The notes below the pieces were generated by a model. It was not told the origin of the DNA, made no database searches, and saw only the letters and a list, made by a program, of their open reading frames with translations. From contig NZ_CP109473.1 of the NCBI RefSeq assembly GCF_036227405.1, forward strand, positions 1,798,001 to 1,862,000: a stretch of 64,000 nt of DNA. The letters are read 5' to 3'. Source of the stretch: Streptomyces sp. NBC_01460 (GTDB taxonomy: Bacteria; Actinomycetota; Actinomycetes; Streptomycetales; Streptomycetaceae). Each line of letters starts with the position of its first letter. The stretch's first letter is position 1. Positions 16,608 through 26,509 of the stretch are shown piece by piece. The translations under genes and the position numbers were made by a program.

Positions 16608-18410
16608 GTGGCCGGGCGCATCGAGGATTACGCACTCATCGGAGACATGCAGACCGCAGCCCTGGTCTGCCGGGACGGCACAGCGGACTGGCTGTGCCTG
16701 CCCCGTTTCGATTCACACGCGATTTTCGCCGGACTTCTCGGTACCGAGGAGCACGGCTTCTGGCGGCTGGGACCCGCCCGCGCCGAAGGGGCCGAGGCCC
16801 CTTCGGCGGACCGACGCCGTTATCGCGGCGACTCGCTCATCCTGGAATCGGAGTGGGACACGCCCCGCGGGACGGTCCGCGTGACCGATTTCATGCCGCC
16901 GCGTGACGGCGCGCCCCAGCTCATCCGCATCGTGGAGGGTGTGAGCGGCCGGGTCCCGATGCGCTCCGAGCTGCGGATGCGCTTCAGCTACGGACGGGTC
17001 ACCCCCTGGGTGCACAAGGTCGACGGCCGTACGGTCGCCGTCGCGGGCCCCGACTCGGTGTGGCTGGACACGGACGCGGAGACATATGGCCAGAATCTGA
17101 CCACGTACTCCGACTTCACCGTGGCCCCGGGCGACCGGATCGCGTTCACGATCAGCTGGCAGCCCTCGCACCACGAGCCGCCCGGAGTGCCGGAGCCGGA
17201 GTCGTCCCTGGAGGCGACGGAGAGCTTCTGGCGCGAATGGGTCGAGCAGTGCACGTACCACGGCCCCTACCGGGAGGCCGTCGTCCGCTCGCTGATCACG
17301 CTGAAGGCGCTCACGTACGCGCCGACCGGCGGCATCGTGGCGGCCCCGACCACCTCCCTGCCGGAGGACATCGGCGGCTCGCGGAACTGGGACTACCGCT
17401 ACACCTGGCTGCGGGACGCGGCGATCACGCTCTCCTCCCTGCTCCGCACGGGGTACCGCGAGGAGGCACGCGCGTGGCGTGAGTGGCTGCTGCGGGCCGT
17501 CGCGGGCGACCCGGAGAACCTCCAGATCATGTACGGCATCGCCGGTGAGCGGGAGCTCGGCGAGGCGGAGCTCGACTGGCTGCCCGGCTACGAGAACTCC
17601 GGGCCCGTCCGCGTCGGCAACGGCGCGGCGAACCAGCTCCAGCTCGACGTCTACGGCGAGGTCACCGAGGCGCTGCACCTGGCGCACATGACGGGGCTGA
17701 CCCGCAACGACTACGCGATGGGCCTCCAGCTCAAGCTGATCAGCTACCTGGAGAAGCACTGGGACGAGCCGGACGAGGGCATCTGGGAGGTGCGCGGGCC
17801 GCGCCGCCACTTCGTGCACTCCAAGGTGATGGCCTGGGTCGCCGTCGACCGGACGATCAAGCTGATCGAGTCCGGCGACGCCGAGGGGCCGCTGGAGCGG
17901 TGGCACCAGCTGCGCGACGACATCCACCGCGATGTCTGCGAGCGGGGCTACGACAAGGAACGCAACACCTTCACGCAGTCCTACGGGTCCCAGGAGCTGG
18001 ACGCCTCCCTGCTGCTCATTCCGCAGATGGGGTTCCTGCCTCCCGACGACAAGCGGGTCATCGGCACGATCGAGGCGATCCAGCGGGAGCTGTCCACGGA
18101 GGACGGCTTCGTCCTGCGCTACCCCACCGAGGGCGACGACGCGGGCGTGGACGGCCTGGAGGGGGACGAGGGCGCGTTCCTGGCCTGCTCCTTCTGGCTG
18201 GCGGACGACCTGGCGATGATCGGCCGGGTCGACGAGGCCCGCCGTCTCTTCGAGAAGCTGCTGTCCCTCCGTAACGACCTGGGCCTGCTGGCCGAGGAGT
18301 GGGACTCCGGCCTCCAGCGCCAGGTGGGGAACTTCCCCCAGGCGTTCAGCCATGTGCCGCTGATCGACACGGCACTGCGGCTGACGGCCAGCGGAGCGTA
18401 CGTGGGCTGA
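16608..18410 (+). CDS. Glycoside hydrolase family 15 protein (glucoamylase/trehalase-like)
   Basis: 600 residues, no signal peptide, so cytoplasmic. An N-terminal beta domain (about 1-240, with TADWLCLPRFDSHAIFAGLL) precedes an (alpha/alpha)6 barrel. Its hallmark is NWDYRYTWLRDAAITL near 265-280. Catalytic glutamates are expected in the helices around the ELGEAELDWLPGY segment and near the C-terminus (LLAEEWD). GTG 16608 has GGAG 6 nt upstream; ATG 16584 in the same frame lacks a ribosome binding site. Family members in actinobacteria include trehalases and glucoamylases. The substrate cannot be read from the sequence. Confidence 0.92.
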   Translation: MAGRIEDYALIGDMQTAALVCRDGTADWLCLPRFDSHAIFAGLLGTEEHGFWRLGPARAEGAEAPSADRRRYRGDSLILESEWDTPRGTVRVTDFMPPRDGAPQLIRIVEGVSGRVPMRSELRMRFSYGRVTPWVHKVDGRTVAVAGPDSVWLDTDAETYGQNLTTYSDFTVAPGDRIAFTISWQPSHHEPPGVPEPESSLEATESFWREWVEQCTYHGPYREAVVRSLITLKALTYAPTGGIVAAPTTSLPEDIGGSRNWDYRYTWLRDAAITLSSLLRTGYREEARAWREWLLRAVAGDPENLQIMYGIAGERELGEAELDWLPGYENSGPVRVGNGAANQLQLDVYGEVTEALHLAHMTGLTRNDYAMGLQLKLISYLEKHWDEPDEGIWEVRGPRRHFVHSKVMAWVAVDRTIKLIESGDAEGPLERWHQLRDDIHRDVCERGYDKERNTFTQSYGSQELDASLLLIPQMGFLPPDDKRVIGTIEAIQRELSTEDGFVLRYPTEGDDAGVDGLEGDEGAFLACSFWLADDLAMIGRVDEARRLFEKLLSLRNDLGLLAEEWDSGLQRQVGNFPQAFSHVPLIDTALRLTASGAYVG

Positions 18411-18506
18411 TCCGGAGGGCGTGACAGGGCTCCGCAGGAACGGCCGATCGCGACGGTCGGGCCTACGATGGAAAGGTCCTGTCACGCCCTGCGAAGGGGG
18501 CTCCAC

Positions 18507-19901
18507 ATGACGCCCCGCACTGCGGCGGACGCCGCTCCGGCCCGCCTCGGGTCCGGTTTCGCCGGTGAGATCCACGTTCCGGGCGACCCCGGCTACGACG
18601 AGGCCCGGACCGTCTTCAACAGCATGATCGACCGCAGACCGGCGGTGGTGGCCCAGTGCGCCTCCGAGGCGGACGTCGCGCGGGCGCTGCGCTTCGCACG
18701 GGACGAGGAGCTGGAGGTCGCCGTACGCGGCGGCGGGCACAGCGTCGCGGGCATGGCCCTGAGCGAGGGCGGTCTGGTGGTCGACCTGCGCCGGATGCGC
18801 ACGGTGGACGTCGACCGTGAGGCCGGGTCGGCCCGCGTCGGGGGCGGCGCCACCATGGGCGACCTGGACCGGGCCACCCAGCCGTACGCCCTGGCGACCA
18901 CGGGCGGGCGGGTCTCCACCACCGGTGTCGGCGGCTTCACGCTGGGCGGCGGCTCCGGGTGGCTGGAGCGCGCGTTCGGGCTGGCCTGCGACAACCTGCT
19001 GGCGGCCGACGTGGTGACGGCGGACGGCGGCACCGTGCACACGAGCGCGTACGAGCACCCCGAGCTCTTCTGGGCCCTGCACGGCGGCGGCGGCAACTTC
19101 GGTGTGGTCACCTCGCTGACGCTCCGGCTGCACGAGCTGCCGGCGATGAGCATGGCGCTGCTCCTGTTCCGTCCGGAGAACGGCCCCGAGGCGGTCCGTA
19201 CCTACCGCGACGTGATGGAGTCCGCCCCGGACGCGGCGGGCGGCGCCTGCATCTACTTCACCGGGCCGCCCGAGGAGTGGGTGCCCGAGGCGATGGTGGG
19301 CCGGCTCGTGTGCGCGGTGCTGGTCACCTACGCCGGGCCGGAGGCGGAGCTGCGGGAGGTGGCGGCGCCGCTGCTGGTGCTGGAGCGCGAGGCGGAAGTG
19401 ATCGCCGGCATCCCCTACGCCGATCTGCAGTGCATGCTCGACGACCCGCCCGGCATGCGGAACTACTGGTCGGCGGAGTACCTGGACGGTCTGCCCGACG
19501 ACGCGGCGGCGGTCTTCTGCGCCTGCGCCTCCTCCTTGCCGGTGCCCTCCGGCTCGCAGCACGTGCTGTTCCCGATGGGCGGCGCGGTGGCCAGGGGGCC
19601 CGCCGACTACCCGCTGCCCTGGCGCGCCTCCCCCTGGGCCGTGCATCCGTTCGGTGTCTGGGAGAACGCGGCCGACGACGAGGAGGCCAAGCGGTGGGTG
19701 CGCCGGGTGCGCGGTGCCTTCCTGCCGTGGGCGAGCGGTGCGGTCTACCTCAACTTCATCGGGCGCGAGGGCCAGGAGCGGGTCGTCTCCGGCTTCGGGG
19801 AGCACGCCTACGAACGGCTGTCCCGCGTCAAGGCCCGCTACGACCCCGACAACGTCTTCCATCTGAACCACAACGTGAAGCCGGCCGTGGCCGAGGTGTG
19901 A
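18507..19901 (+). CDS. FAD-linked oxidoreductase (BBE/VAO family)
   Basis: 464 residues. The FAD-binding PCMH fold contains RGGGHSVAG, whose histidine normally carries 8-alpha-histidyl FAD, and STTGVGGFTLGGGSGWL. The cysteine seen in bicovalent berberine-bridge enzymes is absent, so the flavin is probably attached only once. The C-terminal BBE module YDPDNVFHLNHNVKP is complete. ATG 18507 has GAAGGGGG 6-9 nt upstream. A -10-like TACGAT is at 18464-18469. The substrate is unknown; the family oxidises sugars, alkaloids and polyketides. Confidence 0.92.
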   Translation: MTPRTAADAAPARLGSGFAGEIHVPGDPGYDEARTVFNSMIDRRPAVVAQCASEADVARALRFARDEELEVAVRGGGHSVAGMALSEGGLVVDLRRMRTVDVDREAGSARVGGGATMGDLDRATQPYALATTGGRVSTTGVGGFTLGGGSGWLERAFGLACDNLLAADVVTADGGTVHTSAYEHPELFWALHGGGGNFGVVTSLTLRLHELPAMSMALLLFRPENGPEAVRTYRDVMESAPDAAGGACIYFTGPPEEWVPEAMVGRLVCAVLVTYAGPEAELREVAAPLLVLEREAEVIAGIPYADLQCMLDDPPGMRNYWSAEYLDGLPDDAAAVFCACASSLPVPSGSQHVLFPMGGAVARGPADYPLPWRASPWAVHPFGVWENAADDEEAKRWVRRVRGAFLPWASGAVYLNFIGREGQERVVSGFGEHAYERLSRVKARYDPDNVFHLNHNVKPAVAEV

Positions 19902-20007
19902 CGCGCCCCGGCGCGGCCCGGTACCTTCCTGACCGGGGCGTTCGCGCCCCGCGTACACGAGGGCACGAGCGCGGACGCGCACGACGGGAAGCACGAGGCC
20001 GGAGCCG

Positions 20008-21636
20008 GTGGAGACAGAGGGCGGGATCACCGTACGGCGGGCGCTTGAGCTGCCGGGACTGCGTGGCGGACTTCCGGAGGTACTGACCGGCGAGGACCGG
20101 CTGGACCGGGTGGTGCGCTGGGTGCACGCGGGCGAGGCACCGAACATCCCCGCCCTCCTCAAGGGCGGGGAACTGCTGCTCACGACGGGGCTCGGCCTAG
20201 GCTCCCGCCCCTCCGACCAGCGCGCCTTCGTCCGGAAGCTGGCCGACCGGTCCATCGCCGCCCTCGTCGTGGAACTCGGGCCGCGCTTCAGCCGACTGCC
20301 CACGGCGATCGTGGAGGCGGCGCGTACGGCGGGACTTCCGCTCGTGCAGCTCCACCGCGAGGTGCCGTTCGTCGCGGTGACCGAGGAGATCCACACCGAG
20401 ATCGTCAACGGCCACTACGCCCTGCTCCAGCGGGCGGAGGAGGTCCACCGGCAGTGCACGCAGGCGGTTCTCGGGGGTGGCGGGGTGCCGCAGGTCCTGG
20501 GCATCCTGGCCGACTTCGCCGCGACCCCGGTCTTCCTGGAGACCCCGGACGGCCGGCTGTTGTTCGCCGCCGGCACCGGGACGGGGCCGGTGGGCGCCGA
20601 CCCGCTGCAGGTCTGGGAGGGACTGCGCGGGGCACGCGCGGCACGCGAGGCGCCCCCGGCCGGCACGGTCCTGGTGGAGGTGCCGGGTGGCGGGCCCGGG
20701 ACCGGTTCCGTACGGGCCCGGCTGGTCCTGCTGGCCGTGTCGGGCCCGCTGGTGACGGTCCACCGGATGGCGGCCGAGCGGGCGGCGGGCATCCTCGCGG
20801 TCGTGCTGATGCAGGCCCGCCAGGAGGAGGAGGTCGCGGCGCGGGGACGCGGTGACTTCCTCACGGATCTCGCCGAGGGCCGGATCTCCCCCGACGACGC
20901 TCCCGCGCAGGCCGGGGTGCTGGGGTTCAGGCCGGGCGGGCATCCGCTGCTGCCCGTGGTGATGCGGCTGGCCCCCGGATCGGCGTCCTCGGGCAGTTGG
21001 GCACTGCCGGCCCGGACCGTGACGGAGGAGCTCGCGGCGGTGGGGGCGCCGGTGCTGGTGGGGGTGCGTCCGGTGGAGGGCAGGGTCCTCCTGCTGCTGG
21101 CGCTGCGGCCGGGGACGACGCGCACGGCCCTCGCGGACCGGGTGGCGGCGGCGCTGCGGGCCGGAGCCGGGCGGGCGGGCCTCGAACGGGCCGGCGACCG
21201 TACGCCGGTCGTCGTGGTGGTCGGGGAGGCGGGCGGCTGGGCGACGGCGGGAGCGGGACTGCGGCACGCGGCGGAGGCGGCCTCGGCCGCGCAGGGGCTG
21301 GAGGAGCGCCCCTGGTTCGACGCCCGCCGTCTGGACATCGATCTGCTGCTGTGGCGGCTGCGGGACCATCCGGATCTGGAGTCCTTCGTGGACCGGGCGA
21401 TCGGACCGCTGCGTGAGCACGACCGGACCTCCCGCCCGGCACTGCTGCCCACCCTCGAGGCCTTCCTCGCGCACGCGGGCCGCAAGGCGGAGGCCGCACG
21501 CGAGCTGCATCTGAACCGTCAGACGCTCTACAACCGGCTGGCCCGCATCGGCGAGGTGCTCGGCACGGACCTCGACGACCCGCAGTCGGTGCTCGCCCTG
21601 AGCCTGGCCCTGCGGGCCCGCCGCCACACCCGCTGA
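20008..21636 (+). CDS. PucR-family transcriptional regulator
   Basis: 542 residues. An N-terminal purine-catabolism regulatory domain (about 5-125, TVRRALELPGLRGGLPEVLT) and a GGDEF-like middle region come before a C-terminal PucR HTH, with LEAFLAHAGRKAEAARELHL and NRQTLYNRLARIGEVLGTDL. PucR regulators typically control purine, amino-acid or polyamine catabolism in response to a metabolite. GTG 20008 is the first good start. The gene follows the FAD oxidoreductase by 106 nt on the same strand; whether it regulates it is unknown. Confidence 0.92.
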   Translation: METEGGITVRRALELPGLRGGLPEVLTGEDRLDRVVRWVHAGEAPNIPALLKGGELLLTTGLGLGSRPSDQRAFVRKLADRSIAALVVELGPRFSRLPTAIVEAARTAGLPLVQLHREVPFVAVTEEIHTEIVNGHYALLQRAEEVHRQCTQAVLGGGGVPQVLGILADFAATPVFLETPDGRLLFAAGTGTGPVGADPLQVWEGLRGARAAREAPPAGTVLVEVPGGGPGTGSVRARLVLLAVSGPLVTVHRMAAERAAGILAVVLMQARQEEEVAARGRGDFLTDLAEGRISPDDAPAQAGVLGFRPGGHPLLPVVMRLAPGSASSGSWALPARTVTEELAAVGAPVLVGVRPVEGRVLLLLALRPGTTRTALADRVAAALRAGAGRAGLERAGDRTPVVVVVGEAGGWATAGAGLRHAAEAASAAQGLEERPWFDARRLDIDLLLWRLRDHPDLESFVDRAIGPLREHDRTSRPALLPTLEAFLAHAGRKAEAARELHLNRQTLYNRLARIGEVLGTDLDDPQSVLALSLALRARRHTR

Positions 21637-21688
21637 GGAACGGGCCCCCACGGGGCACGCGAGCCAGGCGTGGACCGGACGGGAGGCC

Positions 21689-22753
21689 CTACGCCGTGTC
21701 CGCCAGCTCGTCGTAGACGGAGAGCACATGGGCGACGGTGTCGTCCTCGGTCGGCCAGGTCGCGGCCTGCGCACGGCCGGAGCCGGCGAGGCGTTCCCGC
21801 TGCCCGGGGTCGCCCAGGAGCCGTACGACGGCGCCGGCGAGCGCCTCGGTGTCCCCGTACGGGACGAACGCGGCCGCTTCCCCGACGAGTTCGGGCAGGT
21901 CGTCGGTACGGGCCGCGACCAGGGGGACGCCGAGGCGCAGGGCCTCCCGGGCGAGCAGCGGCCCGGCCTCGCCCCGGCCTGAGAGCACGGCGATGTCCGC
22001 GGCGGCGAGGATGTCGGCGAGGTCGTCCCGGCCGTCGGCGAGGACGACGGGCAGTCCCTCGTCCGCGATCCGGCGCCGCAGGGCACCGCCCCGGGCGCCC
22101 TCCCCCACGAAGGCCAGCAGCGGCACGGGGTCCAGGTGGCGCCACTCCCGTGCGGCGTCGAGCAGCGTGTCGTGGTCGTGCTGTGCCACCGAGACCAGCA
22201 GCGGCCTTCCCACCGCGCCCAGTTCGGCGCGCGCCTTGCCGTCGTCGGGGCCGCCGCCGAAGCGGCTCGCGGGGATCGACGCGGGCGCGAGCCGGGCGTC
22301 CCGGGCGCCCCTGCGCCGCGCCCGGTCGACCAGCTCCCAGGAGGTGCCCAGCACGACGGCGGCCGCACGGGCCGCCCGACGTTCCAGGAATCGCAGCAGC
22401 CGGCCGCGGGCACCCTCGGCATGGACACGGGTGTGCCAGGTCACGACCAGAGGGGTGCCCCGGCCGCTGAGCGCCATCCCGGCGCGCAGGGCGGCGTGCA
22501 GACCGTGCGCGTGGACGATGTCCGCCCCGGTGCAGGCGGTGCGCAGGGCGGCGACGGCCGCGGGGTCGCTGCGCCGGGGCACGGCGACGAAGCGGGCGCC
22601 GCTGGTGGGCAGTCCGTGGGCGCGGCCCGAACCGGCGGGGGCGCAGACGGTGACCTGGACGCCGCGGGCGACCAGGCCCGCGGCGAGCGAGCTGACATGA
22701 GCGCTGCTTCCGGCACCGCCGTCCAGGACTTGGACCGTACGCAGCTGTGACAC
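21689..22753 (-). CDS. Glycosyltransferase, family 4 / GT-B type
   Basis: 354 residues with the two-lobed GT-B fold. The N-terminal lobe has LDGGAGSSAHVSSLAAGLV and DIVHAHGLHAA. The C-terminal lobe has the nucleotide-sugar motif ADIAVLSGRGEAGPLLAREA with its E-x7-E pattern. GTG 22753 has GGGGAG 9 nt upstream and begins directly at the conserved TVQVLDGG strand, so I prefer it to the ATG at 22822. Donor and acceptor are unknown. It lies between pucR (convergent) and recN (same strand, separated by a terminator). Confidence 0.9.
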   Translation of the reverse strand: MSQLRTVQVLDGGAGSSAHVSSLAAGLVARGVQVTVCAPAGSGRAHGLPTSGARFVAVPRRSDPAAVAALRTACTGADIVHAHGLHAALRAGMALSGRGTPLVVTWHTRVHAEGARGRLLRFLERRAARAAAVVLGTSWELVDRARRRGARDARLAPASIPASRFGGGPDDGKARAELGAVGRPLLVSVAQHDHDTLLDAAREWRHLDPVPLLAFVGEGARGGALRRRIADEGLPVVLADGRDDLADILAAADIAVLSGRGEAGPLLAREALRLGVPLVAARTDDLPELVGEAAAFVPYGDTEALAGAVVRLLGDPGQRERLAGSGRAQAATWPTEDDTVAHVLSVYDELADTA

Positions 22754-22872
22754 GTTGATCGGCTCCCCGGGGCTCCCGAGTCGGTGGTGGGTACAGCGCC
22801 AAGGATGCCAGTCCGTACGCACGTTCCGGGACAGGCGAAACGTTGTTCCCGTCGGCCCGTCGGCGGAAGACG

Positions 22873-22902
22873 GCCCGCCCCACCCGTTCGAGTGAGGCGG
22901 GC
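22873..22902 (-). terminator. Terminator after recN
   Basis: 11-bp stem with one mismatch (GCCCGCC at 22873-22879 pairs with GGCGGGC at 22896-22902, extended inward), 26 nt after the recN stop. Confidence 0.65.
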
Positions 22903-22928
22903 GGCGCTAAATTGACGCCGGAGGGTCG

Positions 22929-24683
22929 TTATCCGTCGACCCGGGCGGTCTCCAGCAGCTCCTCGGCGTGGGCCCGCGCGGTCTCCGAGTCCTCCTGGCC
23001 GGCGAGCATCCGGGAGAGCTCCCGCACCCGGTCCTCGCCCTCCAGGACCGTGACGCCGCTCCGGGTCACCGATCCGTCCACGGTCTTCTCGACCAGCAGC
23101 TGCCGGTCGGCGAAGGCCGCCACCTGCGGCAGGTGGGTGACCACGACGACCTGTGCCGACCTGGCGAGCTTCGCCAGCCGCCGGCCGACCTCGACCGCGG
23201 CCTTGCCGCCGACGCCCGCGTCGACCTCGTCGAAGAGGTACGTCGGCACGGGGTCCGAGCCCGCGAAGACGACCTCCACGGCGAGCATCACCCGGGACAG
23301 CTCGCCCCCGGACGCGCCCTTGGCGATCGGCCGGGGCTGGGCACCGGGGTGCGGCGCCAGCAGGAGCTCCACCTCGTCGGCGCCCGACGGCCCGTAGAGC
23401 ACGCTCCGGCCGCCGACGTCGATGCCGGACGCCTCGTCCGGCGCCTCGGTCTGCCGGATGGCGAACGAGACCCGGGCGTGCGGCATCGCGAGCGAGGCCA
23501 GCTCCTCCGTGACGGCCGCGGCGAAGCGCGCCGCCGCCTCCGTCCGCGCGTCGGTCAGTTCCTGGCCGAGGGCGGAGAGCTCGCCGCGCAGCGCGTCGCG
23601 CTCCGCCGTCAGCTCACCGATCCGGTCGTCGTCGCCCTCCAGCTCGGTCAGCCGGGAGGCGCCCTCCTCGGCCCAGGCGAGCACGGAGGCGGTGTCCTGG
23701 CCGGCCTGGCCGTACTTGCGGACGAGCGCGGTGAGCGCGGCCCGCCGCTCCTCCACCGACGCGAGTCGCAGCGGGTCGGCGTCCAGCTGGTCGGCGTATC
23801 CGGCGAGCTCCCCGCCCACGTCGGCGAGCAGGATCGAGATCTCGCCGATCCGGTCGGCGAGCGCGGCCAGCGCCGGGTCGTGTGCCCGTACGGCGTCCAG
23901 GGACCGTCCGGCGGCGGCCACCACCGTGGTGGCGTCGACCCCCTCCTGGTCCTCCGGGTCGCCCGTGAGCGCGGCGTGGGCGAGGGCCGCCGCCGACGCG
24001 AGTGCCTCGGCGTGGCCGAGCCGCTCGGCCTCCGCGGCGAGTTCGACGTCCTCGCCGGGCAGCGGCTCCACCGCGGCGACCTCTTCGAGGCCGAAGCGCA
24101 GCAGATCGGCCTCCTGGGCGCGCTCCCTGGCCCGGGTGGTCAGTTCGTCGAGCTCCGTGACGACCGCGCGCAGCCGCCGGTAGGCCGCCGCGTAGGTGGT
24201 GTGCGGGCCCTCGACACCGTCACCGGCGTAGCGGTCCAGGGCCTGCCGCTGCCGGGCCGGCTTGAGGAGTCCCTGCTGGTCGGTCTGGCCGTGCACGGCG
24301 ACGAGTTCGTCGGCGAGCTCCGCGAGCACCCCCACGGGCACGGATCTGCCCCCGAGATGGGCACGCGAGCGCCCCTCCGCCGAGACGGTCCGGCTGATGA
24401 TCAGCGCGCCGTCCTCGATCTCGCCCCCCGCCTCCTCGGCCCGCAGCGCCGCCGCGTCGCCCGGGGACACGGTGATCCGCCCCTCGACGACGGCGGCCTT
24501 GGCGCCGACCCGCACCAGGGCCGGGTCGGCGCGCCCGCCGAGCAGCAGCCCGAGGCTCGTGACGACCATGGTCTTGCCCGCGCCGGTCTCACCCGTCACC
24601 GCGGTGAAACCGGGTGACAGCTCCACCACCGCGTCGTCGATGACTCCGAGCGACCGTATCCGCATCTCCTCCAACACGGACAT
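22929..24683 (-). CDS. recN: DNA repair protein RecN
   Basis: 584-residue SMC-like ATPase that gathers DNA ends in double-strand break repair. Walker A TGETGAGKTM is at 30-39, a central coiled-coil covers about 170-380, and the ABC signature near AKGASGGELSRVMLA is followed by Walker B TYLFDEVDAGVGG. ATG 24683 (MSVLEEMRIRSLGVI) begins at the first conserved strand; AAGG lies a few nt upstream. It forms a run with NAD kinase and tlyA, separated from the former by 83 nt. I see no LexA box. Confidence 0.95.
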   Translation of the reverse strand: MSVLEEMRIRSLGVIDDAVVELSPGFTAVTGETGAGKTMVVTSLGLLLGGRADPALVRVGAKAAVVEGRITVSPGDAAALRAEEAGGEIEDGALIISRTVSAEGRSRAHLGGRSVPVGVLAELADELVAVHGQTDQQGLLKPARQRQALDRYAGDGVEGPHTTYAAAYRRLRAVVTELDELTTRARERAQEADLLRFGLEEVAAVEPLPGEDVELAAEAERLGHAEALASAAALAHAALTGDPEDQEGVDATTVVAAAGRSLDAVRAHDPALAALADRIGEISILLADVGGELAGYADQLDADPLRLASVEERRAALTALVRKYGQAGQDTASVLAWAEEGASRLTELEGDDDRIGELTAERDALRGELSALGQELTDARTEAAARFAAAVTEELASLAMPHARVSFAIRQTEAPDEASGIDVGGRSVLYGPSGADEVELLLAPHPGAQPRPIAKGASGGELSRVMLAVEVVFAGSDPVPTYLFDEVDAGVGGKAAVEVGRRLAKLARSAQVVVVTHLPQVAAFADRQLLVEKTVDGSVTRSGVTVLEGEDRVRELSRMLAGQEDSETARAHAEELLETARVDG

Positions 24684-24766
24684 GACCTTACGAGGTCCGG
24701 GGCCCGGTGTGCGACGGACCCCGGTGACCGGTTCACTCACGCGGGTGTGAGCAGCGCCCCGGGGAG

Positions 24767-25690
24767 TCAGTGCGGAGCACCCCGCCAGCCCTGCACGGGC
24801 AGCGCGAACTTGGCCACGAGGCGGTCGGTGAAGGATGCCTGGTGCAGCCGTGCGAGGCGTACGGGAACGGCCCCGCGCCGTACCTCGACCCTGGCCCCGG
24901 CGGGCAGCTCGACCGTCCGGCGGCCGTCGCACCACAGCACCCCGTGCGGGGTGTGGGGCTGGACCTCCACGGCCAGCACCGAGTCGGGCGAGGTCACCAG
25001 CGGCTTCGCGAACAGGGCGTGGGCACTGATCGGCACCATCAGCAGCGCCTCGACCTCCGGCCAGACGACGGGGCCGCCGGCCGAGAAGGCGTACGCGGTC
25101 GAGCCGGTCGGGGTGGCGCAGACGATCCCGTCGCAGCCGAAACCGGTCACCGGGCGGCCGTCGATCTCCAGCACGACCTCGAGCATCCGCTCGGGGGAGA
25201 CCTTCTGCACGGCGGCCTCGTTGAGCGCCCAGTCGGAGTGGACGACCTCGCCGTTGCTGTGCACGAGGACGTCGAGCGTCATCCGCTCCTCGACCTGGTA
25301 GGCGCGGGTGACGACGCGGTCGACGACCTGGTCCAGGTCGTCGCGCTCGGCCTCGGCGAGGAATCCCACCCTTCCGAGGTTGACGCCGAGCATCGGCACG
25401 CCCGAGGCGCGGGAGATCTCGGCGCCGCGCAGCAGCGTCCCGTCCCCGCCGAGCACGATCAGCAGCTCGCAGCCGTCCACGGCCGCGGGCGTCGCGTCCG
25501 TGACCGTCACCACCGACGGCGGCAACGGCAGGTCCTCCGCCTCCACCGCCAGCACCCGGACTCCGAGGCCGTTCTTCAGCAGGCCCTGGACGACGAGCTC
25601 CGCGCTGCGGATCGCGGCCGGGCGGCCGGTGTGCGCCAGCAGGAAGACAGTGCGTTCCGCGTTACCTGGTTGTGCCGCATGCGTCGTCAA
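24767..25690 (-). CDS. nadK: NAD kinase
   Basis: 307 residues (ppnK). It phosphorylates NAD to NADP. The GGDGT motif is at 81-85 (VLGGDGTLLRGAE), and GCDGIVCATPTGSTAYAFSA holds the conserved second motif. The start is TTG 25690, which overlaps the tlyA stop in TTGA and has GGAGGGG 5-10 nt upstream. The longer frame to 25759 would lie inside tlyA. Translation is therefore coupled to tlyA. Confidence 0.95.
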   Translation of the reverse strand: MTTHAAQPGNAERTVFLLAHTGRPAAIRSAELVVQGLLKNGLGVRVLAVEAEDLPLPPSVVTVTDATPAAVDGCELLIVLGGDGTLLRGAEISRASGVPMLGVNLGRVGFLAEAERDDLDQVVDRVVTRAYQVEERMTLDVLVHSNGEVVHSDWALNEAAVQKVSPERMLEVVLEIDGRPVTGFGCDGIVCATPTGSTAYAFSAGGPVVWPEVEALLMVPISAHALFAKPLVTSPDSVLAVEVQPHTPHGVLWCDGRRTVELPAGARVEVRRGAVPVRLARLHQASFTDRLVAKFALPVQGWRGAPH

Positions 25691-26502
25691 CGGGGCCCCT
25701 CCGCCACTGCACGGTCGACGTCCGCGGGATCCAGCGCAGGTGCGCCGGCCCGCAGCCACAGAAAGTACTCGACATTTCCCGACGGGCCGGGCAGCGGGCT
25801 CGCCGTGACCCCCTGGACGCCCAGGCCCAGCAGACCGGCCCGGCGCGCCACCTCCCGTACCGCCTCGGCCCGCAGCTCGGGGCTGCGGACCACCCCCCCG
25901 CTGCCGAGGCGCTCCTTACCCACCTCGAACTGCGGCTTCACCATGAGCACCAGGTCGGCGTCCGGTGCGGCACAGCGCGCGAGGGCGGGGAGGACCAGGC
26001 CGAGCGGGATGAACGACAGGTCGCCGACCACCAGGCCCACCTCCTCCCCGTCGATCTGCTCCACCGTCAACTCACGTACGTTGGTACGGTCCTTGACGGT
26101 GACGCGTTCATCGGACTGGAGGGACCAGGCGAGCTGTCCGTAGCCGACGTCCACGGCGACGACGTGGCTCGCTCCGGCCCGCAGCAGCACATCGGTGAAG
26201 CCCCCCGTCGAGGCCCCGGCGTCCAGCGCCCGCCGTCCCTCGACCTTCAGCCCGAGGGGCGCGAAGGCGGCGATGGCGCCCGCCAGTTTGTGCCCGCCGC
26301 GCGAGACGTACTCGGGGTCGCTGTCGTCCTTGACGACGACGACGGCGGCGCTGGTCTCGACCTGGGTGGCGGCCTTGGTCGCGGTGTTCCCGCCGACCGT
26401 CACCCGCCCGGCCGCGATCAGCTGGCTCGCGTGCTCACGCGAGCGGGCGAGCTTGCGGCGTACCAGCTCGGCGTCGAGGCGGCGACGTGCCACTCCTGCC
26501 AC
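25687..26502 (-). CDS. tlyA: TlyA-family rRNA 2'-O-methyltransferase / haemolysin-like protein
   Basis: 271 residues. An N-terminal S4 RNA-binding domain (about 8-65, RRLDAELVRRKLARSREHA) precedes an FtsJ-like SAM-dependent methyltransferase with DAGASTGGFTDVLL. In mycobacteria TlyA 2'-O-methylates 16S C1409 and 23S C1920 and sensitises ribosomes to capreomycin. GTG 26502 has AGGAG 11 nt upstream. It is upstream of and overlapping nadK, and 7 nt after the small hypothetical gene. Confidence 0.93.
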   Translation of the reverse strand: MAGVARRRLDAELVRRKLARSREHASQLIAAGRVTVGGNTATKAATQVETSAAVVVVKDDSDPEYVSRGGHKLAGAIAAFAPLGLKVEGRRALDAGASTGGFTDVLLRAGASHVVAVDVGYGQLAWSLQSDERVTVKDRTNVRELTVEQIDGEEVGLVVGDLSFIPLGLVLPALARCAAPDADLVLMVKPQFEVGKERLGSGGVVRSPELRAEAVREVARRAGLLGLGVQGVTASPLPGPSGNVEYFLWLRAGAPALDPADVDRAVAEGPR

Positions 26503-26509
26503 GTTCGGT